A stretch of 64,000 bases of DNA. Source: Actinoplanes sp040639655 (GTDB taxonomy: Bacteria; Actinomycetota; Actinomycetes; Mycobacteriales; Micromonosporaceae). The notes below the pieces were generated by a model. That model searched no databases. It was given only the letters and a program-made list of their open reading frames with translations, and was not told the origin of the DNA. Of this stretch, positions 8,554-16,993 are shown piece after piece (positions within the stretch are counted from its first letter, which is position 1; each line of letters starts with the position of its first letter). The stretch covers positions 124,001-188,000 of the forward strand of contig NZ_JBFAAI010000012.1 of assembly GCF_040639655.1 (NCBI RefSeq), given 5' to 3'. A program made the position numbers and the translations under genes.

Positions 8554-8967
8554 GTGACGGATCAGACCTGGCAGGACCGGATCGTCGCGGAATTCGGCGA
8601 CGGATACCCGGTGGAGCAGATCGCCGCGCGGTACGGCTTGACCGTCGAGCAGGTCTACGCGGTGGTGGCGCATGAGGTCGCCCCGCCGCCGCCCGTCTAC
8701 TACGGACCGCCACCCGGCCCGGGCTGGCACTCGCCCTACGCCCAGCCAGGACACCCCGGCCATCCGCCCGCGCCCGGACACCCCGGCCATCCGCCCGCGC
8801 CGGGATACCCGGCGCCTCCTCCCCCGCCGGGGTTCCGCGACCCGGAGGTCATCGTGGCCGACTACAGCGAGGGACACGACGTCCGGTTGATCGCCGGACG
8901 ACACGCCCTCACCGTGGAGCAGGTCTACGCCGTGGTGCGGCAGACCCTCGGCGACAGTCCTCGATAG
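8554..8967 (+). CDS. Small protein with duplicated helix-turn-helix-like motif and Pro-rich linker
   Basis: 137 residues, not recognised as a named family. Two similar segments flank a low-complexity middle: residues 9-37 (IVAEFGDGYPVEQIAARYGL then TVEQVYAVV) and about 103-130 (IVADYSEGHDVRLIAGRHAL then TVEQVYAVV). Each looks like a two- or three-helix unit of the simple resolvase or sigma-4-like HTH type, and the last ten residues LTVEQVYAVV are identical in both. The linker is rich in Pro, Gly, His and Tyr and includes two exact GHPGHPPAP units. No membrane or signal segment is seen. A DNA-binding protein with two recognition units on a flexible tether is the simplest guess, though acidic residues in the motif leave room for protein binding. 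Confidence 0.7.
   Translation: MTDQTWQDRIVAEFGDGYPVEQIAARYGLTVEQVYAVVAHEVAPPPPVYYGPPPGPGWHSPYAQPGHPGHPPAPGHPGHPPAPGYPAPPPPPGFRDPEVIVADYSEGHDVRLIAGRHALTVEQVYAVVRQTLGDSPR
8749..8802 (+). repeat. 27-bp tandem repeat (2 copies) in the Pro-rich linker
   Basis: Two adjacent 27-base units differ only in their last base and encode GHPGHPPAP twice. A third degraded unit follows. Confidence 0.85.
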
Positions 8968-9073
8968 ACACCACTGCGTGAGCGATATGCCGTAAATAAA
9001 CCCGTTGAGCGGTGGTCCAAGGGCCGAGCAGGATGAGAGAACCGCCTTCCCCTACCGCTGCCGAGGATTCTCC

Positions 9074-12000
9074 ATGCGTCTGCTTCGCGACCTGTGGGCC
9101 ACCAGCCGGAGTCGCACCGCGCTCGTCGCCTTCCTGATATTCATCGGCGCGTCCGGTTCGGCAGGCGCGTTAGCCCTGGCCGGTCCGGTGCTGGTCGATC
9201 GTTCCGTCCCGCTCTTCACCGTGCTGGCCGTCGCTCTCGTCGCCGCCGTCCTCAGCGACGTCACCGTCGGTCTCGTGGTGGCGAGACTGACCGCCGACTG
9301 GGCCGCCCGCACCCGGCGCGAGCTCAACCGGGTCGCCTTCGGCCAGGACATCCCCACCCTGGAGAACACCCCGGTCGGCGAACTGCTCGACCGTATCGAC
9401 TCCGACGTCTACCAGGTCGGCGCCGAGCTGCGTGGCAGCGGTGTGCGCCTGGCCCAGTCCCTCGCGGTCGCCTCACTGTCGGTGGTCACCACGTTCTTCG
9501 TCTGGTGGCCGGCCGCGCTCGCGATGATCGCCGTCGGCGCGCTGCTGTTCGTGGTGATGAACAAGCCCGTCCAGCGGATCGGCCCGGTCCGCATCGCCGA
9601 GGAGGAGGCCTGGTCCGACCTGGCCGCGGTGATGGAGGAGGCCATCCACGGGCAGGACGACGTGCGGACCAGCCTGGCCGCGCCGTACGTCCGCAGCCTC
9701 TACGCCCAGCGTTCGGCCGAGGTGCTGCGCCGCGGCCGCCGGGTGTGGCGGATGTCGGCGAAGGTGACGACGATCGCCGGCGCCATCACCCGCTCGCTGA
9801 TCGCCGGACTGGTACTGGCCGGAGCCTGGGCCCTGACGGCCGGTCACATCGACGGTGCCCGGCTGACCGCGGTGTGGCTGCTGGCGCTCGGCTTCGGCGG
9901 CACTCTCGAGCACCTGACCCGCATGGTCCCCGAGATGCAGAACGCGCTCGGCGCCTGGGGCCGGGTCCGGCTGCTCGCCGAGGTGCCGCAGGAACCGGTC
10001 GACGGCGTCGAGGCCATCGACGGTGACCTGGTGGTGCGCAACCTGACGTTCCGTTACACCGAGTCGGACAGCGGCCGCCCGCCGGCGCTGCGGGACGTGT
10101 CGGTGACCTTCGCCCGCGGCCGGTCGTACGCGCTGATCGGCCGTACCGGCTCCGGCAAGTCCACCCTGGCCAAGATCCTGACCAGGGCGGTGGACGTGCC
10201 GCGTGGCACGGTGTTCCTCGGCGGCGTCGACATCAACGACATCGGCGTCGAGGGCCTGCGCCGGCGCACCGCGATCGTGCCGCAGCGCACCGAGATCCTG
10301 GCCGGCACGCTTGCCGAGAACATCGCGCTGTTCGACCGCGACCTGCTGCCGCGGGCCGGCGCCGCACTCGACGAGCTGGGCCTGACCGCCTGGGTCGCCG
10401 GACTGCCGGACGGTGTGGACACCAGGCTGGGCGAGGGCGGCTACAAGCTCTCGGCCGGCCAGGAACAGCTGGTGGCCTTCGCCCGGATCCTGGTCCGCGA
10501 CCCGCAGGTGGTGATCCTCGACGAGGCCACCGCCCGGATGGACCCGGTCACCGAGTCCTGGGTGCAGCGGGCCACCGACCGGCTGCTGCGGGGCCGGATC
10601 GGCGTGATCGTGGCGCACCGGCTCTCCTCGGTGCAGCGCTGCGACGAGGTGGTCGTGCTCGCCGACGGCGCGGTCCTGGAGTCGGGCCCGCTGCGCGAGT
10701 CGCAGCGGTTCGCCGAGCTGATGGCGAGCAGCAACCTGTCGGTGCCGGCGGCGAGCACGGCCGGCGGCGGGGTGCTGCTGGCCGAGCGCGACTGGGACAC
10801 CGCGATGCGCGAAGAGCTCGGACCGGACGCGCTGTCCAACCCCCTGCCCACGGTGGAGCCCCCGGCCCTGCCGGATCCGCCCCCGGCCCGCACCATGCGG
10901 GAGATCCTGCGGCTCGCGCTGAACGACAAGCGGTACGGCCTGGCCGCGTGCGGGTTCTTCCTGATGCTGGTGCTGCTCGGCTTCGACGGGGCGATCCTGC
11001 CGCTGCTCTGGACCCACGTGGTCGACGGCATGGGCGACCCGATGCTGCCGGCACTCGGCATCGCGGCCGGGCTGCTGGTGCTGATCCCGTCTCTCTACTA
11101 CACCGGGGCGTGGTTCCCGGAGTGGTGGGTGCGGCAGATGTTGCGGATCAGCCTGCGCCTGACACACGGCCAGATCGGCCCGCGCCGGGTCAGCAAGCAC
11201 ACCCCGGCCGAGGTGGTGGCGCAGGGCGGCGACACCGAACGCGTGGTTCAGCTTGCCGACAACCTGATCGACAACACCGTCGCCATCTTCGCGCTGGCGT
11301 CGATGACGCTGTTCTCCCAGTCGATCGTGCCGGGCCTGTTCTTCGCCGGCACCATGGTGCTGTCCGGTCTGGCGGCGACCCTGTTCGGGCCACGCCTGGA
11401 GCGGGCGGCCCGGCGGACCGTGGCGGCGCGGGCGGCGTTCGCGACGTCGCTGGTCTCCTCCCTGTCCGCGGCGCGCACGGTGAAGCTGGCCGGCGCGACC
11501 GGTCCGGTGCTGACGCACCTCGCCGCCCTCGACGCGACACGCAGCGAGCTGCAGCGCCGGGAGATCTCGATCCAGGTGTGGGCCCGCTCCACACCGTCGA
11601 TCGCGAGCGGGTTGCTGCCCATCGCGGCGTGGGCCCTCTATCTGGGCGGTCACCTCACGACCGCGGCGACGCTGATCGCGGTGTCGGTGCTCGGCGCGGC
11701 CCGCTGGTTCGCGTGGACGACGGCGTCGCTGGTGTCGCACTATCCGTCGGCGAAGGTGTGGACCCGTCGCACGGCGGCGATGACCGGCACGTCGGAGTAC
11801 TCGGCGGACATCCCGGGCGTGGACATCTCGGCGGGTACGGCCCCGGCGCCCCCGATCGCGCCGCGCAGTCCGCTGCGAACGCTGCAGTTGTCCGGGTTCA
11901 CCGCGGTGCACGAGAACGGTGCCGTGGGGGTACGCGACGTCGACCTCACCGTCGAACGCGGCGAACTGGTCCTGGTGGTCGGCCCGGTCGGCTCCGGCAA

Positions 12001-12556
12001 GTCGTCGCTGCTGCGCGCCCTGGCCGGCATCGTGCACCACACCGGTGAGCTGCGCTGGAACGGCGAGCCGGTCGACGAGCCGGAACTGTTCCTGCGGCCG
12101 AACCAGGTGGGTTACGTCGCCCAGCTGCCCCGGGTGCTGTCCGGCACGGTGGCCGAGAACATCCAGCTCGGGCACGAGGTGGACGCGGCCGGCGCGGTGT
12201 CGGTCGCGCAGCTGGAACACGACCTGGCCACGGCCGGGGGCGGGTTGCAGCTGCTGATCGGGCACAAGGGGACCCGGCTCTCCGGTGGCCAGCTGCAGCG
12301 GCTGGCACTGGCGCGGGCGCTGGCCCCGCGTACCGAGCTACTGATCGCCGACGACGTCTCGTCCGCGCTGGACGTGACGACGGAGCTGGCGCTGTGGGAG
12401 GCGCTGCGCGCGCACGGGGTGACCGTGGTCGGCTCGACGTCCAAGCGGGCCGCCCTGGCCCAGGCCGACAGGGTGGTGGTGCTGATCGGCGGCCGGGCCG
12501 AGGACCAGGGCCCGTGGTCCGAACTGGCCGAACGCTGGGGTCACCTGGCCGGCTGA
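9074..12556 (+). CDS. Fused two-half ABC exporter (TMD-NBD-TMD-NBD)
   Basis: 1160 residues from the ATG at 9074 (GAGGA six bases upstream). Two complete type-I exporter halves are joined in one chain: membrane domain about 1-300, ATPase 1 to about 560, membrane domain 2 about 610-900, ATPase 2 to the end. ATPase 1 has Walker A GRTGSGKST (about 355), signature LSAGQ (about 457), Walker B VVILDEA (about 479) and switch VAHRLSS (about 514). ATPase 2 has GPVGSGKSS (about 969), LSGGQ (about 1069), Walker B LLIADDVSS, where the catalytic Glu is Asp (about 1090), and no switch His (VVGSTSKRA). These changes all fall in one composite site, as in asymmetric heterodimeric exporters. The cargo is unknown; a drug, lipid or peptide is possible. 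Confidence 0.93.
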   Translation: MRLLRDLWATSRSRTALVAFLIFIGASGSAGALALAGPVLVDRSVPLFTVLAVALVAAVLSDVTVGLVVARLTADWAARTRRELNRVAFGQDIPTLENTPVGELLDRIDSDVYQVGAELRGSGVRLAQSLAVASLSVVTTFFVWWPAALAMIAVGALLFVVMNKPVQRIGPVRIAEEEAWSDLAAVMEEAIHGQDDVRTSLAAPYVRSLYAQRSAEVLRRGRRVWRMSAKVTTIAGAITRSLIAGLVLAGAWALTAGHIDGARLTAVWLLALGFGGTLEHLTRMVPEMQNALGAWGRVRLLAEVPQEPVDGVEAIDGDLVVRNLTFRYTESDSGRPPALRDVSVTFARGRSYALIGRTGSGKSTLAKILTRAVDVPRGTVFLGGVDINDIGVEGLRRRTAIVPQRTEILAGTLAENIALFDRDLLPRAGAALDELGLTAWVAGLPDGVDTRLGEGGYKLSAGQEQLVAFARILVRDPQVVILDEATARMDPVTESWVQRATDRLLRGRIGVIVAHRLSSVQRCDEVVVLADGAVLESGPLRESQRFAELMASSNLSVPAASTAGGGVLLAERDWDTAMREELGPDALSNPLPTVEPPALPDPPPARTMREILRLALNDKRYGLAACGFFLMLVLLGFDGAILPLLWTHVVDGMGDPMLPALGIAAGLLVLIPSLYYTGAWFPEWWVRQMLRISLRLTHGQIGPRRVSKHTPAEVVAQGGDTERVVQLADNLIDNTVAIFALASMTLFSQSIVPGLFFAGTMVLSGLAATLFGPRLERAARRTVAARAAFATSLVSSLSAARTVKLAGATGPVLTHLAALDATRSELQRREISIQVWARSTPSIASGLLPIAAWALYLGGHLTTAATLIAVSVLGAARWFAWTTASLVSHYPSAKVWTRRTAAMTGTSEYSADIPGVDISAGTAPAPPIAPRSPLRTLQLSGFTAVHENGAVGVRDVDLTVERGELVLVVGPVGSGKSSLLRALAGIVHHTGELRWNGEPVDEPELFLRPNQVGYVAQLPRVLSGTVAENIQLGHEVDAAGAVSVAQLEHDLATAGGGLQLLIGHKGTRLSGGQLQRLALARALAPRTELLIADDVSSALDVTTELALWEALRAHGVTVVGSTSKRAALAQADRVVVLIGGRAEDQGPWSELAERWGHLAG

Positions 12557-12570
12557 CCCACCCGGTCCGC

Positions 12571-12609
12571 GTGGTGACCGGCGGTGCGCTCCGTGCCGCC
12601 GGTCACCAC
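12571..12609 (+). terminator. Hairpin terminator after the ABC exporter
   Basis: A perfect 14-base stem (GTGGTGACCGGCGG / CCGCCGGTCACCAC) with an 11-base loop starts 14 bases after the exporter stop. There is no clear U-tract, as is common in high-GC actinobacteria. Confidence 0.7.
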
Positions 12610-12631
12610 ACCGACGCCGGCCCCGGCTAGC

Positions 12632-13489
12632 GTGGTGGCCTGCGGTGCGACAACGCGCCGCCGGTCGCCACGATCGTTTCGCCCGGAGGACGGCATCAGC
12701 GAGCACGCGTTTCTCCTGCTCAAACCGGACTGTCTGCGGCGCGGGCTGACCGGGGAGGCCGAGCGGCTCGCCCGGGACGCCGGGTTGCGCATCGACGGGC
12801 GGCAACCGGTCACCCTCTCCCCCGCGGACGTGCGTCACCTGTGGTCGGAGTACGACGAGGCCGGCCACAGCCTGACCCTGGCGTTCCTGGACCGCTATCT
12901 GACCACCGGACCGTCCGAGGTGCTGCTCCTCAGCGGCCCGGACGCGTTCGAGGCGGCCCGCCGGCTCAAGCGGGAGATCCGCGCCCGGCACGCGGACGGC
13001 CCGTTCGCCAACGTGGTGCACGCGGCCGAACGGCGGGCCGAACTGGACCGGCAACGCGACCACCTGCTCGGCCGTTCCGGCGACGGCACGGATCCGCCGC
13101 CGAGCTCACCACGACCGCCGGGCATCGACTTCCGCCCGCTCTTCGACGTGACAGCGCTTGCCGACGAGGTGTGGCCGCTGGTCCAGGGCCCGCCACCCGA
13201 CCCCGGACCGTTCCGCCTGGACTCCGGCGACCTCGGACGGGCCGTCCTGCTGGGCCCGGACCGCAACCACACCCTCGACTCGACCGTCACCGCGCTGTGG
13301 CACGCGCTGCCCGGCGTCGAGCCACGCCGCGCCGTGCTGCTGACCCTGCATGCGGGCTGGTCGGGCGCCACCCCGATCGCGGTGGGCGGCCAGAACGCCC
13401 TCCGGGACTGCCTGGGGGCGCTGCGCGAGCACGGCATCCTCAACTGCGGTATCGGCCGTCCGCAGCCGTTCCGGGTCCCGGAGCGTTGA
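12632..13489 (+). CDS. NDK-like domain protein with extra C-terminal domain
   Basis: Up to 285 residues. From about residue 22 the sequence follows nucleoside diphosphate kinase: AFLLLKPDCLRRGLTGE near the start, an amphipathic middle, then FANVVHAAE, which matches the NDK catalytic N-x-x-H context. Known NDKs transfer phosphate between nucleotides, but this one is divergent and carries a further domain of about 120 residues (from GIDFRPLF) that I do not recognise, ending in a GGQNALRDCLGAL segment. The start is uncertain. GTG 12632/12635 has no ribosome site, while GGAGGA stands four bases before an in-frame ATC at 12695, exactly where the domain begins. A TAGCGT at 12628 could be the -10 box. 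It converges on the esterase five bases away. Confidence 0.7.
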   Translation: MVACGATTRRRSPRSFRPEDGISEHAFLLLKPDCLRRGLTGEAERLARDAGLRIDGRQPVTLSPADVRHLWSEYDEAGHSLTLAFLDRYLTTGPSEVLLLSGPDAFEAARRLKREIRARHADGPFANVVHAAERRAELDRQRDHLLGRSGDGTDPPPSSPRPPGIDFRPLFDVTALADEVWPLVQGPPPDPGPFRLDSGDLGRAVLLGPDRNHTLDSTVTALWHALPGVEPRRAVLLTLHAGWSGATPIAVGGQNALRDCLGALREHGILNCGIGRPQPFRVPER

Positions 13490-13494
13490 GGCGT

Positions 13495-14523
13495 TCAGTC
13501 GCGCCGAAGGCGGTTCGCCAGCCACTCCACGGCCAGCGGGTATCGCCAGTCGATGCCGCCGTGCTTGGCCGGGAACAGCTCGAACGCGATCTTCTCCGCG
13601 GGCACGCCGATCCGCAGCAGGCCGTCCTTGAACGCCTCGGCACCCAGGTCCAAGAACCACTCGTCGCGGGTTCCGGCGTCGATCCACACCGCGTTCAGGG
13701 AGCGCAGCTCGTCGGCGTACCGATCGATCATCCGGATCGGATCCCAGTGCAGCCAGCGCTGCCACACCTCCTCCCGGATCCGCCCGGACCGGGGATCGAA
13801 CGGCAGCCGCGGGGTGCCGTCCGGGTCGGCGGAGAACGCCGCGGTGCAGCCGAGGACGAGGACGAGCAGCATGTCGTCCTCCTTGGTGAAGGCGACCCGC
13901 GACTGGAAGTCCTTCCAGTACGCCTGGATGTCGTGGTCGTAGTCGCGCAGCGCCCGCGCGGCCTTGGCGAACTCGCCGAGGTAGCAGTACTCGTAGAGGG
14001 CGTCGCCGGCGTGGGTGGCGAGCGCGCCGAACAGGTCGGGCCGCAGCATCGGCGTGATCATCGCGCCGAACCCGCCGGACGACTTGCCGGTGATGGCCCG
14101 CGAGTCCCGGTTCGGGATGGTCCGGTATGCGGCGTCCACGTACGGCACCACCTCGTCGCAGAGGTAGGTGTGGTAGTTGCCGGTACCCGGTGAGTCGACG
14201 AACTGCGAACCACCGTAGGCGGTCCACGCGTCCACGTAGACGAGGATGCAGCCCGGCGCCTTCCCCTGGGCGAAAACCTGGTCGGCGGTCTCGACGAACG
14301 GCTGCCGGAACGGCGTGCGGTTGCTCCACATGGTGACCTGGCCGGAGTAGCCCTGGATCACGTAGATGCTCGGGTACCGCTGGTCGCCCTGCTCGTAGCC
14401 GGGCGGTGTGTAGACCCACAGCGGCCGCACGTGCGGGTCGCCGAGCACATTGCCGCGCAGCGCCCGCGAATCGATCGTGTCGTGGTGCAGGGTACCGGCG
14501 AGTTCACTGGTCCATATCGACAT
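13495..14523 (-). CDS. Putative esterase (esterase D / enterochelin-esterase-like)
   Basis: 342 residues, alpha/beta hydrolase fold of the PF00756 type. The nucleophile elbow is TGKSSGGFGAM (GxSxG, near residue 143), and the family histidine is likely in KHGGIDWRYP near the C-terminus; the acid residue may be in WIDAGTRDEWF. There is no signal peptide, so the substrate is probably intracellular, perhaps a carboxylic ester, S-formylglutathione-like thioester or siderophore; context does not decide. It shares a 26-base divergent promoter region with the acyltransferase gene, and the complement of that gene's -10 box lies close to its own start. Confidence 0.82.
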   Translation of the reverse strand: MSIWTSELAGTLHHDTIDSRALRGNVLGDPHVRPLWVYTPPGYEQGDQRYPSIYVIQGYSGQVTMWSNRTPFRQPFVETADQVFAQGKAPGCILVYVDAWTAYGGSQFVDSPGTGNYHTYLCDEVVPYVDAAYRTIPNRDSRAITGKSSGGFGAMITPMLRPDLFGALATHAGDALYEYCYLGEFAKAARALRDYDHDIQAYWKDFQSRVAFTKEDDMLLVLVLGCTAAFSADPDGTPRLPFDPRSGRIREEVWQRWLHWDPIRMIDRYADELRSLNAVWIDAGTRDEWFLDLGAEAFKDGLLRIGVPAEKIAFELFPAKHGGIDWRYPLAVEWLANRLRRD

Positions 14524-14537
14524 GCAGCCGAGTCAAC

Positions 14538-14543
14538 TATGTT
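14538..14543 (+). promoter_or_regulatory. -10 box TATGTT of a leaderless promoter
   Basis: TATGTT lies six bases before the ATG at 14550 and no Shine-Dalgarno sequence is present. Confidence 0.5.
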
Positions 14544-14549
14544 TCTGCG

Positions 14550-15704
14550 ATGACCGCACCCAGGTTGGCGTGGCTCGACGGGCTCCGCGCCGTCGCCGTC
14601 CTGCTGGTGGTCTATGCCCATCTGACCCGGTACGCCTTCACCGGTCTGCGGGCCGTGACCGGGGAATGGTTGCACGCCGGCACGGCCGGGGTGATGCTGT
14701 TCTTCCTGGTCAGCGGCTACATCATTCCGGCGTCGCTGGAACGGCACGGCGACCTGCGGCGGTTCTGGATCGGCCGGGCGCGACGGCTGTTCCCGCTCTA
14801 CCTGGCGGTGATCGCGGTCCTCGCGACCGCCCGCCCGCCGGCCGATCCGCTGACCGCCGCGGTGGGCCACGCGACGATGCTGCCCTTCCTGACCGGTGTG
14901 CCGCTGGTCACGGCGGTGTTCTGGACGCTCTCCTTCGAGATGGTCTTCTACCTTCTGGTCACGACCCTTTTCGCGGTACGGGCGGAGCGTTCCCTCCTCC
15001 CGCCGGTCCTCTTCGCGCTCACCGGTGCGGTCACCGCGCCGCTCGTCCCGCTCCGGCTCGGCACCGTCCCGTGGGTTACGGCCGTCGTCCTGACCGCCGG
15101 ACTGGCCGGGGTGGTGTCCCGGCGCCGATGGGCCGAGGTCGCCGGTGGTCTGCTGCTCGGCGTGCTGGCACTGACCCTGCTGCTGTTCGGCATGGACCCG
15201 GCGCACGCCCGCGACGGGCTGCTGATCGTGGCGGTGATGTTCACCGGCACGGTGATCCACCGGGCCGACCACGGACAGACGTCGTGGCCGCGGGCCGGAG
15301 CGGTGATCGCCGTGGTCGCTGCCGCGCTGCTGGCCGTCTGGCTCGGCGAGCTGGCCGCTCTGCACGCGCTGACCCCGCGCTACATCACCCGGTCGGTGCT
15401 CACCCTGCTGGTCTTCGGCGGTTCGTTCGCCGCCGGCATGCTGCTGCGCCACCGCCGCACACCGTTCTGGCTGGCCCGGATCGGCGTGCTCAGCTACTCC
15501 GTCTACCTGGTGCACTACGCGGTGATCGAACTGGCGGGGCCGGTCATGCGCTCGGCCGTGCCCGATCCGCTGCTCGCGGCCGGCTATCTGGCCGTCGTCC
15601 TCGGTGTCTCGTGGCTCACCCACCGGTACATCGAGGTGCCCGGCCAGCGGCTGGGTTCCCGGCCTGCCGGACAGCACACCCCCCTGGCGGAAAGCCGGCG
15701 ATGA
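14550..15704 (+). CDS. Acyltransferase 3 family membrane protein
   Basis: 384 residues, about ten hydrophobic segments throughout. It opens with the family signature RLAWLDGLRAVAVLLVVYAH, containing the conserved Arg and His, followed by FFLVSGYIIPASLER and IGRARRLFPLYL, and ends with LSYSVYLVHYAVIEL. Such proteins O-acylate sugars of surface polysaccharides, lipids or antibiotics using an acyl-CoA donor across the membrane. Proximity to secreted hydrolases fits modification of a surface glycan, but the acceptor cannot be named. The C-terminal tail (about 20 residues) is hydrophilic. It converges on the next gene with a 13-base gap. Confidence 0.9.
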   Translation: MTAPRLAWLDGLRAVAVLLVVYAHLTRYAFTGLRAVTGEWLHAGTAGVMLFFLVSGYIIPASLERHGDLRRFWIGRARRLFPLYLAVIAVLATARPPADPLTAAVGHATMLPFLTGVPLVTAVFWTLSFEMVFYLLVTTLFAVRAERSLLPPVLFALTGAVTAPLVPLRLGTVPWVTAVVLTAGLAGVVSRRRWAEVAGGLLLGVLALTLLLFGMDPAHARDGLLIVAVMFTGTVIHRADHGQTSWPRAGAVIAVVAAALLAVWLGELAALHALTPRYITRSVLTLLVFGGSFAAGMLLRHRRTPFWLARIGVLSYSVYLVHYAVIELAGPVMRSAVPDPLLAAGYLAVVLGVSWLTHRYIEVPGQRLGSRPAGQHTPLAESRR

Positions 15705-15717
15705 CATCGTTCGGGCG

Positions 15718-16872
15718 TCACAGGTTGCGGTCGAGCCAGGTGAACGCCTCGTCCTGCATCTCGGCGGTGAAGAGGTGGCCGAGGCCCGGCCAGGTCTGCG
15801 TCCGCAGCCGGTGCGCCGCGCGCTGGCCGGACCAGACGCGGGTGAGCCGGGCGTAGGCGGCCGCGACGCCCTCGGCGGTGAAGAGCGGGTCCAGCTCACC
15901 GCCCATCACGAACATGGGGCGGGGTGCGGCGAGGCTGGCGACGTCGGGGATGTCGAGGTGACGGTACAGACCCGGGTGCAGCATGTAGAAGGCCGACTGA
16001 CCACGCAGAGTGTTGTTCCCGGGAACCATCATCTCCTTGAGACCCGTCATCCAGCAGACGGAGACGGTCGCCGCGATATGGCCGGAGAGGGCGGCCACCT
16101 GCCACGCGCGGTAGCCGCCCATGGAGAACCCGACGGCGGCGATCCGGCGCGGGTCGACCTCGGGCAGGGTCGCGAGCAGTGCCGCGGCGCGGGCGTCCTC
16201 GCGTGCCATCAGACCGGCCGGTGAGGAGCCGAGGTTGAACAGGTTGCTCGCCAGGGCCTGCTGACCCTCGTAGGTGAGGCCGCCACGGTCACCCCAGCCG
16301 AGTGCGTCGACGGCGAGCACCGCACAGCCGCGGGCCGCGAGCTGGTCGCCGACGAACCGGCCGCTGAAATACTTCGCCGACCAGGCACGGGCCGAGGTCA
16401 GGCGGCTCTCGTCGTACCAGGGTTCGATCAGCTTCTCCTTGCCGATGTCGAACCTGGAGCCGTGATCGTGCAGGAGCAGCGCGGCCGGGAACGGGCCGGG
16501 GCCGTCGGGTACCAGCATGGTGGCGCGGACGCGGCTGTGCCGGGTGACGTTGAAGATCAGCTGACGGCGGCGGTATCCGGGCCCGGCCCGGTCGTCGACG
16601 ACCTCGAGCCGGAACGGGGTGCGGTCGGCGGGTTCGACGAGGTGGGTCTCGAACTGGGCGCGGGCCCGGCGTTTCCAGTCCCGGAAGTCACGGATGCGCG
16701 CGTTCGGCCAGGCCAGCGGGAAGGTGAGCTCCCGCTTGAGGCTCTCGTGGAAGACCGGGAGGTTGCCGTCGATCACGGACGGGCTCTCGAAGCCGGCGGC
16801 CGCACGGGCGTCGGCCAGGTGCGGGGCGGCGAGGGCCACGGCGGGGAGCGAGATGACGGAACGTCGCTTCAT
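15718..16872 (-). CDS. Secreted alpha/beta hydrolase (dienelactone-hydrolase-like)
   Basis: 384 residues from ATG 16872, preferred over ATG 16887 because AGGA lies six bases upstream. The N-terminus KRRSVISLPAVALAAP looks like a Tat or Sec signal. The catalytic triad candidates are AVGFSMGGYRA (Ser), MGGELDPLF (Asp) and GLGHLFT (His), spaced as in the Abhydrolase_7/DLH-like group. A conserved LLLHDHGSRFD oxyanion segment lies earlier. Such proteins in actinobacteria and Bacteroidetes are often acetyl-xylan or feruloyl-type esterases, but the substrate is not deducible. The first 50 residues of the mature part carry a SLKRELTFPLAW segment typical of this group. Confidence 0.82.
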   Translation of the reverse strand: MKRRSVISLPAVALAAPHLADARAAAGFESPSVIDGNLPVFHESLKRELTFPLAWPNARIRDFRDWKRRARAQFETHLVEPADRTPFRLEVVDDRAGPGYRRRQLIFNVTRHSRVRATMLVPDGPGPFPAALLLHDHGSRFDIGKEKLIEPWYDESRLTSARAWSAKYFSGRFVGDQLAARGCAVLAVDALGWGDRGGLTYEGQQALASNLFNLGSSPAGLMAREDARAAALLATLPEVDPRRIAAVGFSMGGYRAWQVAALSGHIAATVSVCWMTGLKEMMVPGNNTLRGQSAFYMLHPGLYRHLDIPDVASLAAPRPMFVMGGELDPLFTAEGVAAAYARLTRVWSGQRAAHRLRTQTWPGLGHLFTAEMQDEAFTWLDRNL

Positions 16873-16945
16873 GCGATTCCTTTTCATCGATGGACTCTCG
16901 ACGCTAGAAAGCCCTTTCCCGCATGTCAATCCCTGTCCGCAAACA

Positions 16946-16984
16946 GCGCCGCCCGCCCCGGGGGCGGTCCGGGGCGGGCGGCGC
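16946..16984 (-). terminator. Hairpin terminator after the chitinase gene
   Basis: A perfect 14-base GC stem (GCGCCGCCCGCCCC / GGGGCGGGCGGCGC) with an 11-base loop starts nine bases beyond the chitinase stop on the minus strand. Confidence 0.75.
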
Positions 16985-16993
16985 CAGGTTCGG

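Noticed and set aside
9473..12265. Very long open frame antisense to the ABC exporter (930 codons)
   Set aside because: High third-position GC in actinobacteria leaves long stop-free frames on the other strand. The sense frame has full ABC motifs; the antisense protein is Arg/Gly/His-rich with no known motif.
12584..12631. GTG at 12584 as start of the NDK-like gene
   Set aside because: It lies inside the 12571-12609 terminator hairpin of the ABC gene.
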